A DNA stretch of 16,552 nt from Rhodospirillaceae bacterium (GTDB taxonomy: Bacteria; Pseudomonadota; Alphaproteobacteria; CADEGL01), in contig JABIRQ010000049.1 of the NCBI GenBank assembly GCA_018699755.1, forward strand, positions 1-16,552, in the 5' to 3' direction. Under the pieces are notes generated by a model that was given only the letters and a program-made list of their open reading frames with translations, was not told the DNA's origin and ran no database searches. Positions 1-6,843 of this stretch are shown in pieces. Numbering within the stretch: position 1 is the first letter of the stretch; the number at the start of each line of letters is the position of its first letter. The translations under genes were made by a program, and so were the position numbers.

Positions 1-420
1 CTTCAGGTTCTCGACGGTCCAGGCGGCGACTTCGGGTGGCAGCAGGACGGCGCCATGCAGAAAGACGGCCGCGCCGACAGCCATGGCCAAGTTGATCGCG
101 GGCCCGGCCGCGGCGACCAGGACCATGTCGCGCCGCGGATTGTTCAGGCGGCTGAAGTTCACCGGCACGGGCTTGGCCCAGCCGAACAGAAAGGGCGCGC
201 GCATCAGCAGCAGCAATCCGGGCAGGATGATCGTGCCGAATCGGTCGATATGGCGCAGCGGATTGAAGGACACCCGGCCCAGGCGATAGGCCGTGTCGTC
301 CCCCAGCTTCCAGGCGACGTAGCCGTGGGCCGCCTCATGCAGGGTGATCGCGAACAGCACCGGCAGCAGCCAGGTGGTGACCGCGTAGACGATTTCGCCG
401 ATCTCTCCCTCTCCGCCCAT
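1..420 (-). CDS. Site-2 protease family (M50) membrane metallopeptidase, C-terminus cut by the window edge
   Basis: The first 140 residues are visible and the gene runs off the left end. Residues 18-32 form a hydrophobic segment carrying the zinc motif HEAAH (H28, E29, H32). FGWAKPVPVN (79-88) and an AGPAIN segment (105-110) then match the bacterial M50B rhomboid-like/S2P group. The second metal ligand (an NxxPxPxLDG-type Asp) would lie beyond the window. Family members are integral membrane proteases cutting substrates within the bilayer; the substrate here cannot be told. The ATG at 420 lies 5 bp after the nagZ stop. A GGGGAGGG Shine-Dalgarno sits inside the last nagZ codons, which suggests translational coupling. 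It is the last gene seen of the dgt-argS-SPOR-nagZ group. Family assignment is firm; physiological role unknown. Confidence 0.88.
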   Translation of the reverse strand, partial: MGGEGEIGEIVYAVTTWLLPVLFAITLHEAAHGYVAWKLGDDTAYRLGRVSFNPLRHIDRFGTIILPGLLLLMRAPFLFGWAKPVPVNFSRLNNPRRDMVLVAAAGPAINLAMAVGAAVFLHGAVLLPPEVAAWTVENLK

Positions 421-425
421 CGCGG

Positions 426-1514
426 CTAAGCCCTCCCCAGCAGCGTGTCGAGGCGCGCGGCGAGCGCGGCAGGCTCGACCGGGTCGGGCGGAGAAGCCAA
501 GGCGGCGCGTCCGCGCGCCAGGCGTTCGGCGCAAGCCGTCGTCATCGCGGGCAGAGCGGCCCTCACGGCCAGCATCTCGTCCATTTTGCCGCTGCAATGG
601 AGGGCGAGGTCGCAACCCGCCGTCAGGGCGTCGGCGCCGCGCGCACCCAACGGCCCGCCCAGGGCCTTCATTCCCAGGTCGTCGCTGACCAGCACGCCGT
701 CGAAACCGATTTCGCCGCGTATCACCTCGGCGATCACTTTGGCCGAAGTCGTCGCGGGCCGTTCGGAATCCAGCGCGGCGTAGAGGACATGCGCGGTCAT
801 GGCCCAGGGCATGTCGGCCAAGGCCGCGAAGGGCGCAAAATCGATCGCGGCGAGGTCCCGGCGTGGCGTATCGACCCGCGGCAGTTCCAGATGGCTGTCG
901 GCGCGCGCCCGGCCGTGCCCCGGCACATGCTTGATCACGGGCAAAACGCCGCCGGCCAGGAGGCCCTCGGCCACGGCGCGGCCCAGGGCCGAAACGATGT
1001 TCGGATCGTCGCCATGGGCGCGGTCGCCGATCACCTCATGAGCATCGGCCTGGCGCACATCCAGGACCGGCGCGCAATCGACATCGATGCCCAGGGCAGC
1101 CAATTCGCAAGCCATCAGGCGGGCGTTGAGACGCGCGGCCTCGACCCCCGATTCAGGGGCGCGGCGCGCCAGTTCGACGAAGTTCCAGGCCGCCGGACTG
1201 CGCCGCCAATGGGGCGGGCCGAGCCGCGCCACCCTGCCCCCTTCCTGATCGATCAGGACCGGCGCGTCGGCGCGGCCGACGAGGTCCCGCAAGTCCTCGA
1301 CAAGGGCGCGAACCTGGCCAGGCGTCTCGCAGTTGCGCGCAAACAGGATGAATCCCAGCGGATCGGCCTCGGCGAAGAAGGGCCGCTCGGGCGCCGACAG
1401 CGCGGTTCCCGCCAATCCGAATACGACGGGCGCGGGGCGCGGCGATGACGGGTCCGCGACAGAATCGAGGACGGAATCGACAACGGAACCGGCAACGGGA
1501 TCAGGGGCGGACAA
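426..1514 (-). CDS. nagZ: Beta-N-acetylhexosaminidase (glycoside hydrolase family 3)
   Basis: NagZ removes N-acetylglucosamine from GlcNAc-anhydromuropeptides in cytoplasmic peptidoglycan recycling. The 362-residue length fits. Diagnostic blocks are DPLGFILFARNC (51-62), IDQEGGRVARL (88-98), the histidine loop KHVPGHGRARADSH (195-208; His and Asp of the general acid/base dyad) and VSDDLGMKAL (276-285) with the nucleophile Asp. Family proteins normally begin near residue 28 here (APVVFGLAG). No ATG or GTG fits there, so the start is taken as TTG at 1514. An AAGGG Shine-Dalgarno lies 7 nt upstream and the gene overlaps the SPOR gene by 14 bp. Residues 8-22 form a short imperfect repeat (V-x-D-S) likely added to the ordinary N-terminus. 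It has no signal peptide, consistent with a cytoplasmic enzyme. Confidence 0.93.
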   Translation of the reverse strand: MSAPDPVAGSVVDSVLDSVADPSSPRPAPVVFGLAGTALSAPERPFFAEADPLGFILFARNCETPGQVRALVEDLRDLVGRADAPVLIDQEGGRVARLGPPHWRRSPAAWNFVELARRAPESGVEAARLNARLMACELAALGIDVDCAPVLDVRQADAHEVIGDRAHGDDPNIVSALGRAVAEGLLAGGVLPVIKHVPGHGRARADSHLELPRVDTPRRDLAAIDFAPFAALADMPWAMTAHVLYAALDSERPATTSAKVIAEVIRGEIGFDGVLVSDDLGMKALGGPLGARGADALTAGCDLALHCSGKMDEMLAVRAALPAMTTACAERLARGRAALASPPDPVEPAALAARLDTLLGRA

Positions 1515-2433
1515 CCATGCACCCTTGATTGCGCTGCTTCAGTTGTGCGCAGAGCAGCTTGGCGCTGGCCTCGTCCGCGATGGGCCCGCCCCGCATGCGA
1601 TAGAAGATACCCTTGGCGCCGAGATCCGCCTGCTGAACTTCGAGTGCAAGGGCGCCGAGCAGGTCCGGATAGCGCTTTTGCAGACGGCCCCACTCCGATT
1701 CCGCCGTGGGGCGATCGCGGAAGGCAGCCAATTGGATGCGCCAGCGCCCGGCCATGTCAGCCGTTGTCGCGGTTTGCGTCGGGGCGGCGGGAGCCGGGGC
1801 CGCCGCCGGAGGCGCCGGAGGAGTCGTCGCCGCTGGCGCCTGTTTTGGGGGCGGCGGGGGGGCGGTCGCGACATCGGCCTTCGGCGGGGTCGGACGATCC
1901 TTCTCGGCGCCGGTCTTGGCGCCCTCGGCCTCGACGGTCAGGCCCTCGCGCTCCATTAGGGCGCGGAGTTGGTCGGACGGAGCCGGCGCGCCTCCCTGGT
2001 CCCCACTGGCCTGATCTCCCCTGGCCTGGTCTCCCCCGGAGGTCGATGACGGAGCCGATGGCGCTTGGGCCGGCGGAGCCGGCGACGGCAGGGCCTTGGG
2101 CTGTTCGGGCGGCGGCAGCAGGCGCTCGACCTTCGGTTCCGTGTTGCCGCCGGAGCCGAGGGTCTCGTAAATTTCCTTGTCCTGATGCGGCACGGCCATC
2201 CCGCCGGGCTTCTCGGGCTTGATTTTGGTCGGCCGGGCATCGGCGCGGATCAAAGGCGCCACGCTTTCGGTCCCGTCGCGGATGCCCAGGTTGTAGGCGT
2301 ACCAGATGACAATCCCGAAGGCGCCGAGCGCGACGAGAGCCACGGTCCAGGCGGCGATGCGAATACGACGCGACGGCCCGCTCTCGAAGGAACGGGGGTC
2401 GTGGTCGTCCTGGTAGCCCCGATCGGCCGGCAT
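1501..2433 (-). CDS. SPOR-domain single-pass inner-membrane protein
   Basis: This 310-residue protein has three parts. A charged cytoplasmic N-terminus (1-24) precedes one transmembrane helix (about 26-48, rich in Ala/Val/Ile with WYAY at its end). A long Pro/Ala-rich, low-complexity periplasmic linker (about 90-228) follows. The C-terminal SPOR domain (230-310) starts RWRIQLAAFRDR and ends GCMVVRP. SPOR domains bind denuded peptidoglycan glycan strands at division septa, so a septal cell-wall role is likely, in keeping with the downstream peptidoglycan-recycling enzyme NagZ. The ATG at 2433 overlaps the argS stop as TGATG, so translation is probably coupled. The linker and N-terminus are too variable to name an orthologue such as FtsN or DamX; a SPOR gene in this position next to argS is common in alphaproteobacteria. 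Confidence 0.9.
   Translation of the reverse strand: MPADRGYQDDHDPRSFESGPSRRIRIAAWTVALVALGAFGIVIWYAYNLGIRDGTESVAPLIRADARPTKIKPEKPGGMAVPHQDKEIYETLGSGGNTEPKVERLLPPPEQPKALPSPAPPAQAPSAPSSTSGGDQARGDQASGDQGGAPAPSDQLRALMEREGLTVEAEGAKTGAEKDRPTPPKADVATAPPPPPKQAPAATTPPAPPAAAPAPAAPTQTATTADMAGRWRIQLAAFRDRPTAESEWGRLQKRYPDLLGALALEVQQADLGAKGIFYRMRGGPIADEASAKLLCAQLKQRNQGCMVVRP
1522..1526 (-). promoter_or_regulatory. Shine-Dalgarno AAGGG deciding the TTG start of nagZ
   Basis: On the minus strand AAGGG sits 7 nt before the TTG at 1514, inside the last codons of the SPOR gene. No ATG or GTG is available nearby in the nagZ frame, so this site supports the unusual start codon and implies coupling to translation of the upstream gene. 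Confidence 0.5.
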
Positions 2434-4211
2434 CAGCGCATCTCTTCCACCGGCTCAACGCCGAAGACGGCCAGGCCGGATGCAATGACCAGCGCCACCC
2501 CCCGAACGAGCGCAAGGCGCGCGGCCGTCAGGGACGGATCTTCGGGAAGAATAAAGCGCAGGTCCGTTTCCTTGTTGCCCCGCGACCACAGGCTATGGAA
2601 GGCCGAGACAAGATCGCCCAGATAGAAGGCCAGCCTGTGGGGCTCATGCGCCTCGGCCGCCAATTCGACCTGACGCGGCCAGCCCGCGATCAACTTGATC
2701 AAACCAAGCTCGTCCGGGTCGGTCAAGCCGCCGAGATCGGCTTCGGCCAGGGCCTCTCGGCCCGAATCGAGATCCGGGAAGGTTTCGGCCGCATTGCGCA
2801 GGGCGGAATGGGCCCGGGCATGGCCGTATTGCACATAGAAGACAGGGTTTTCGAGAGACTGCTCGGTCACCTTGATCAGATCGAAATCGAGCTGGGCGTC
2901 GTTCTTGCGGGTCACCATCATGAAACGCACGACATCCTTGCCGACCCGGTCGACGACCTCGCGCAGGGTGACGAAGGTGCCGGCGCGCTTGCTCATCTTG
3001 GCCGGCTGGCCGTCCTCCAGCAGGTTGACCATCTGGCAGAGCTTGACGTCGAGCGCGCCCTCTCCGCCCGTGATCGCCTGCACGGCCGCCTTCATCCGTT
3101 TGACATAACCACCGTGATCGGCGCCCCAGACGTCGATCATGTCGGCGAATCCACGCTTGTACTTGTCGAAGTGATAGGCGATGTCGGACGCGAAATAGGT
3201 CCAGCTGCCGTCCGACTTCTTCAAGGGCCGGTCCACGTCGTCGCCGAACTCGGTCGACCGGAACAGGGTCTGGGGTCGCGGTTCCCAATCCTCCGGCGCC
3301 TTGCCCTTGGGCGGCTCCAGCACGCCGGTATAGACGAAACCCCGCACCTCGAGATCGGCCAGGGCCTCGTCCACCCGGCCGGCTTCGACCAGGGCCCTCT
3401 CCGAACTGAAAAGGGCGTGGCGGATACCCAGGGAGTCCAGATCCTCGCGAATCAGGTCCATCATCGCGGCGATCGCGAAGGCGCGAACGGGGGGCAGCCA
3501 GTCTTCCGGTGCAAGATCGCGCAGGCGCTCGCCCTCGGCCGCCGCCAGGGCTTGGCCGACAGGCACGAGATAGTCGCCGCGATAGGCCCATTCCTGGCCA
3601 GGGCAGAAGCGGGCGAAGGTTTCGTCGGTGGCCGGCTCGCCGAGGGCTTCGAGGTAGCGCAGGAAGGCCGAGGCCGCGAGCTGATCGACCTGGGCGCCCG
3701 CGTCGTTGATGTAATATTCGCGGTCGACCGCGTAGCCCGCCTTTTCCAGCAACGCCGCCAGGGCGTCGCCGACCACCGCGCCTCGCGCATGGCCGACGTG
3801 AAGGGGGCCGGTCGGATTGGCCGAGACATATTCGACATTAACCCGCTTGCCCACGCCCAGAGCCGAATCGCCATAGGCCGGGCCCGCGCGCAACGCCTCG
3901 GCCAAGCGTGCATACCAGACGGAGCTAGCCAGGCGCAGATTGACGAAGCCGGGCCCGGCAACCTCGGCGCCCATCACCTCGTCGCGCGTTGCCAGACGGG
4001 CGGCCAGCAGGTCCGCGATATCGCGCGGCTTCCGGCCGGCCGGCTTGGCCAGGACCATGGCGGCATTGGTCGAAAGATCGCCGTGGGACGGGTCGCGCGG
4101 CGGCTCGACCGCAATGCGCGAGAGGTCGAGGCCGGACGGCAGATCACCAGAGGCAACCATATCCTCAATTTCTACATTAACTATTTTTTTAAATTCATTG
4201 AAAACATTCAT
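2433..4211 (-). CDS. argS: Arginyl-tRNA synthetase (class I)
   Basis: ArgS charges tRNA-Arg with arginine in an ATP-dependent reaction in the cytoplasm. The 592-residue protein is of normal length. It has the N-terminal tRNA-binding additional domain (1-110), then NVEYVSANPTGPLHVGH (125-141) with the HIGH-type signature HVGH (138-141). KMSKRAGTF (405-413) is the KMSKS loop. The C-terminal anticodon-binding helical domain contains ENPVFYVQYGHAR and ends near residue 592. The ATG at 4211 is supported by the family-like opening MNVFNEF. The first 20 or so codons are strikingly AT-rich (AAT, TTT, AAA, ATA, GTT), unlike the rest of the gene. Only a weak GAG-type ribosome site is present. It lies 12 bp after the dgt stop and overlaps the SPOR gene by one base, so these genes are likely one transcript. 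Confidence 0.97.
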   Translation of the reverse strand: MNVFNEFKKIVNVEIEDMVASGDLPSGLDLSRIAVEPPRDPSHGDLSTNAAMVLAKPAGRKPRDIADLLAARLATRDEVMGAEVAGPGFVNLRLASSVWYARLAEALRAGPAYGDSALGVGKRVNVEYVSANPTGPLHVGHARGAVVGDALAALLEKAGYAVDREYYINDAGAQVDQLAASAFLRYLEALGEPATDETFARFCPGQEWAYRGDYLVPVGQALAAAEGERLRDLAPEDWLPPVRAFAIAAMMDLIREDLDSLGIRHALFSSERALVEAGRVDEALADLEVRGFVYTGVLEPPKGKAPEDWEPRPQTLFRSTEFGDDVDRPLKKSDGSWTYFASDIAYHFDKYKRGFADMIDVWGADHGGYVKRMKAAVQAITGGEGALDVKLCQMVNLLEDGQPAKMSKRAGTFVTLREVVDRVGKDVVRFMMVTRKNDAQLDFDLIKVTEQSLENPVFYVQYGHARAHSALRNAAETFPDLDSGREALAEADLGGLTDPDELGLIKLIAGWPRQVELAAEAHEPHRLAFYLGDLVSAFHSLWSRGNKETDLRFILPEDPSLTAARLALVRGVALVIASGLAVFGVEPVEEMR

Positions 4212-4250
4212 TAATATATATCTCTAATTCGTCATTTTTTCATGCTCGCC
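4160..4250. other. AT-rich island across the dgt/argS junction
   Basis: This stretch covers the last codons of the dgt-like gene, the 12-bp gap and about the first 17 codons of argS. It contains runs such as ATTTTTTT, TTAATATATATC and CATTTTTTCAT, in sharp contrast to the GC-rich flanks. The low-GC start of argS would leave its ribosome-binding region unstructured despite a weak Shine-Dalgarno. A TATATT element 5' of the argS ATG could also serve as a -10, but no convincing -35 was found. Confidence 0.6.
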
Positions 4251-5426
4251 GAAGGCAAAACGGTCGGTCATCCCGGCAATGTAATCACCCACGATCCGCG
4301 CCACGGCGCGGGTATCGGGTGCGTCCGCCGCCTCCTCCCGCCAATCCGGCGGCAAGCGGTTGGGCTGGGAGAGATACAGGGTGAAGAGGTCCCTGACCAC
4401 CATGGCGGCGCGATCGGTTTCGTCGGTCACCCGGGGATGGCGGTACATGCGGTCGTAGAGAAAATCCTTGATCGCCTTGTTCTTGGCCGTCATCGCACTT
4501 GAGAACCCCGCCAGCGGACGCCCTAGAGAGCGGACCGCCACGACATCCCGAGGCGCGGCAGCCGCCGCGCGGCGCTTGGTTTCGGCGACCAGATCCTCGA
4601 CCAAGGCGTGGATCAGCCGGCGCACCGCCTCGTGTATCATGCGCGGCCGCTCGATATCGGGGTAGAGATCGGCGACCGTGGCGAAGGCGTCGCCCACCAA
4701 CGGCAGGTCGGCGAGGTCCTCGGGCTCGAACAAGCCTGCGCGCAAGCCGTCGTCGAGATCGTGGTTGTTATAGGCGATGTCGTCGGCCAGGGCGGCGATC
4801 TGGGCTTCCGGGCCCGGCCAGGTCCCCACTTCCAGGTCGTGGCGCGCCAGATAGGTGGCCAGGGCCTCCGGCGCCTCGCCCGCGTCCACCGCAATGGGTC
4901 CGTTGTGCTTGGCCAGCCCCTCCAGCGTCTCCCAGGTCAGGTTGAGGCCGTCAAAAGCGGCATAGCGCCGTTCCAGTTCGGTCACCAGGCGCAGGGCATG
5001 GGCGTTGTGGTCGAAGCCGCCATAGGGCGCCATGGCGGCGTCCAACGCCTCCTCCCCCGCATGGCCGAAAGGGGTATGGCCCAAATCGTGGGCCAGGGCG
5101 ACGGCCTCGCCCAGATCCTCGTCGAGGCCGAGGCGGCGGCAGATGCCGCGCGCGATCTGGGAAACCTCGAGGCTGTGGGTCAGGCGCGTGCGGTAGTGAT
5201 CGCCCTCGTGATAGACGAAGACCTGGGTCTTGTATTGCAGGCGACGGAAGGCCGTGGAATGGATGATGCGGTCGCGGTCGCGCTGGAACGGCGAGCGGCC
5301 CGGATCCTCGGGCTCGGCATGGAGGCGGCCCCGGCTCGCGTTCGGACGGGTCGCGTAGCACGCGCGCACCCCAATTGGGGCGTTCGGGGCCGGGTGGTTG
5401 GGGGTCGGGTCGTTTGACATCGCCAT
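4224..5426 (-). CDS. dgt: Deoxyguanosinetriphosphate triphosphohydrolase-like HD-domain protein
   Basis: This is a 400-residue HD-superfamily enzyme that hydrolyses dNTPs to deoxynucleosides and triphosphate, probably affecting dNTP pools. Visible motifs are RDRIIHSTAFRRLQYKTQVF (51-70), TRLTHSLEVSQIAR (80-93; H84), AHDLGHTPFGHAG (112-124; H113, D114) and ALADDIAYNNHD (212-223; metal Asp). These complete the H...HD...D set. The C-terminal part with FLYDRMYRHPRV is also typical. Length matches the alphaproteobacterial dGTPase-like group rather than the 505-residue E. coli Dgt, so substrate preference may differ. Two in-frame ATGs (5426, 5420) are possible; neither has a clear Shine-Dalgarno. 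It diverges from erpA, with only 65 bp between them, and is the first gene of the leftward group ending in the site-2 protease. Confidence 0.92.
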   Translation of the reverse strand: MAMSNDPTPNHPAPNAPIGVRACYATRPNASRGRLHAEPEDPGRSPFQRDRDRIIHSTAFRRLQYKTQVFVYHEGDHYRTRLTHSLEVSQIARGICRRLGLDEDLGEAVALAHDLGHTPFGHAGEEALDAAMAPYGGFDHNAHALRLVTELERRYAAFDGLNLTWETLEGLAKHNGPIAVDAGEAPEALATYLARHDLEVGTWPGPEAQIAALADDIAYNNHDLDDGLRAGLFEPEDLADLPLVGDAFATVADLYPDIERPRMIHEAVRRLIHALVEDLVAETKRRAAAAAPRDVVAVRSLGRPLAGFSSAMTAKNKAIKDFLYDRMYRHPRVTDETDRAAMVVRDLFTLYLSQPNRLPPDWREEAADAPDTRAVARIVGDYIAGMTDRFAFGEHEKMTN

Positions 5427-5441
5427 CGCGATGCTTACATA
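5414..5441 (+). promoter_or_regulatory. Candidate sigma-70-type promoter for erpA
   Basis: A perfect TTGACA -35 hexamer (5414-5419) is followed after 16 bp by TACATA (5436-5441), a weak -10. The -35 overlaps the first codons of the divergent dgt-like gene, so the two genes may compete for RNA polymerase. The -10 is poor, hence low confidence. Confidence 0.35.
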
Positions 5442-5491
5442 CCGATTGCGACGCCAATTAGGCAGTCTTTTCCGCGAGGAAGCGCCAACAG

Positions 5492-5893
5492 ATGACCGAA
5501 ACGGCGACAGAAGCGATGGAGACCACGGCCCGGACCGTCCCCCTGGACCCCAAGAGGGCGGGGACGCGCCGCGTCGGCTTGGCGGACGGCGCCGTCAAAC
5601 GCATCAAGGCCATGCTGGCCCGGGAAGCGAACCCGGAGGCCTTCTTCCGCATCTCGGTCACAGGCGGCGGCTGTTCCGGCTTTCAGTACGATTTCAGCTT
5701 CGACACCGTGATGGGCGAGGAAGACCTGATCTTCGAGCGCGACGGCGTGCGCCTGGTCATCGACGAAATGTCCCTCTCCTTCGTCGACGGGGCCGAACTG
5801 CGCTACGAGGAAGAGCTGGTCGGCGCCTATTTCACCATCGAGAACCCCAACGCCACCAGTTCCTGCGGCTGCGGCAGTTCTTTTTCGATCTAA
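5492..5893 (+). CDS. erpA: A-type iron-sulfur cluster carrier (ErpA/IscA family)
   Basis: A-type carriers receive an Fe-S cluster from the assembly scaffold and pass it to target enzymes. Of 133 residues, the conserved domain runs from about 26 to the end. The three cluster-binding cysteines are C61 (TGGGCSGFQYDF) and C125/C127 (SSCGCGSSFSI at the C-terminus). The 63-residue interval between the first two is canonical. An extra N-terminal tail of about 25 residues (Thr/Ala-rich) precedes the domain. The ATG at 5492 is chosen for the GAGGA ribosome site 11 nt upstream; ATG at codon 9 is an alternative. It diverges from the dgt-like gene and precedes xth by 103 bp, an order seen often in alphaproteobacteria. 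ErpA rather than IscA is favoured because no isc/suf gene is adjacent. Confidence 0.93.
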   Translation: MTETATEAMETTARTVPLDPKRAGTRRVGLADGAVKRIKAMLAREANPEAFFRISVTGGGCSGFQYDFSFDTVMGEEDLIFERDGVRLVIDEMSLSFVDGAELRYEEELVGAYFTIENPNATSSCGCGSSFSI

Positions 5894-5996
5894 CGGCATT
5901 CCTGGCCGGGCAATTCCGCCGGCAACCCTGACTCTCTCTCGGCCCATGTGGTAAGAGGCGGCGGTCCGTTTCGCTTGCCCGCAGGAACCCGCCGCC

Positions 5997-6782
5997 ATGA
6001 TCAAGATCGCCACCTGGAACGTGAATTCCATCAAGGCGCGGCTGCCCAACGCGCTGGCCTGGCTGGAAAGCGCCGCGCCGGACGTGGTGCTGCTCCAGGA
6101 AACCAAATGCCTGGAGGAAAATTTCCCGGACATGGAAATCGGCGATCTCGGCTACAACACCGCCGTGGTCGGGCAGAAGAGCTATAACGGTGTCGCCATC
6201 CTGTCCAAGCATCCCCTGACGGTCGAACACCGGGCCTTGCCCGGCGACGAGAGCGACGAGCAGGCGCGCTATGTCGAAGCGATCGTCGAATGCGGCGAAC
6301 GCCCGGTGCGCGTGGCCTCGATCTATCTTCCCAACGGCAATCCGACGGACACCGAGAAATTCCCCTACAAGCTGGGCTGGATGGAGCGCCTGGTGGACCA
6401 CGCCCAGGGCCTGATGGACCTCGAGGAATGCTTTGTCCTGGGCGGCGATTACAACGTCTGCCCGACCGATGCCGATGTCTACGACCCTGAGGGCTGGCGC
6501 GACGACGCCCTCTGTCATCCTGAGACGCGCCGCCGCTTTCGCACCTTGGTCAATCTGGGCCTAACCGACGCCTTCCGGACCCTGCACCCCGAGCTGCATC
6601 GCTACAGCTTCTGGGACTATCAGGCCGGGCGCTGGCAGAAGGACGAAGGTCTGCGCATCGACCACCTGCTGCTCTCGCCCCAGGCCGCCGACCGGCTGGC
6701 CGAGGCCGAGATCGACAAGGCCCCGCGCGGCAGACCCAAGGCGTCGGACCACACGCCCGTCTGGTGCACGCTGGAGGATTGA
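5997..6782 (+). CDS. xth: Exodeoxyribonuclease III (AP endonuclease)
   Basis: Exo III cuts DNA 5' of abasic sites and degrades 3' ends of duplex DNA in base excision repair. The 261-residue protein has the full exonuclease-endonuclease-phosphatase motif set. These are TWNVNSIKAR (N8), LLQETKC (E35), SIYLPNG (Y110), LGGDYNVCPTDADVYDP (D151, N153), LRIDHLLLS (D222) and ASDHTPVW (D251, H252). These positions correspond closely to those of E. coli XthA. The start at 5997 carries an AGGA ribosome site 10 nt upstream. The 103-bp gap after erpA holds a GC-rich inverted repeat but no T-tract, so read-through from erpA is possible. A candidate terminator follows at 6794-6833. Confidence 0.95.
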   Translation: MIKIATWNVNSIKARLPNALAWLESAAPDVVLLQETKCLEENFPDMEIGDLGYNTAVVGQKSYNGVAILSKHPLTVEHRALPGDESDEQARYVEAIVECGERPVRVASIYLPNGNPTDTEKFPYKLGWMERLVDHAQGLMDLEECFVLGGDYNVCPTDADVYDPEGWRDDALCHPETRRRFRTLVNLGLTDAFRTLHPELHRYSFWDYQAGRWQKDEGLRIDHLLLSPQAADRLAEAEIDKAPRGRPKASDHTPVWCTLED

Positions 6783-6793
6783 AGGTCGTGAAT

Positions 6794-6833
6794 GGCTCCG
6801 GCCCCACCACGACGCCGATGCCGTTGTTTTTTT
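6794..6833 (+). terminator. Candidate rho-independent terminator after xth
   Basis: GGCTCCGGC (6794-6802) pairs with GCCGATGCC (6814-6822) as 3 bp, a 2x2 internal mismatch and 4 bp around an 11-nt loop. A run of seven T (6827-6833) follows. It lies 11 bp after the xth stop and before the convergent acyl-CoA synthetase. The stem is imperfect, hence moderate confidence. Confidence 0.45.
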
Positions 6834-6843
6834 ATTGAATTAT

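Noticed and set aside
597..1448. 283-codon plus-strand frame opposite nagZ
   Set aside because: Shadow of nagZ; composition is Gly/Arg-rich with no domain, and the opposite strand has clear NagZ catalytic motifs.
2595..4214. 539-codon open frame on the plus strand opposite argS
   Set aside because: It mirrors argS in a GC-rich sequence where stops are rare. The protein has no recognisable motif, while the minus strand carries the complete ArgS signatures.
4608..5417. 269-codon plus-strand frame opposite the dgt-like gene
   Set aside because: Shadow of the HD-domain enzyme, whose H...HD...D motifs are all on the minus strand.
5905..5923. Inverted repeat GCCGG/CCGGC after erpA as a terminator
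   Set aside because: No T-tract follows on either strand and short GC repeats are expected by chance here.
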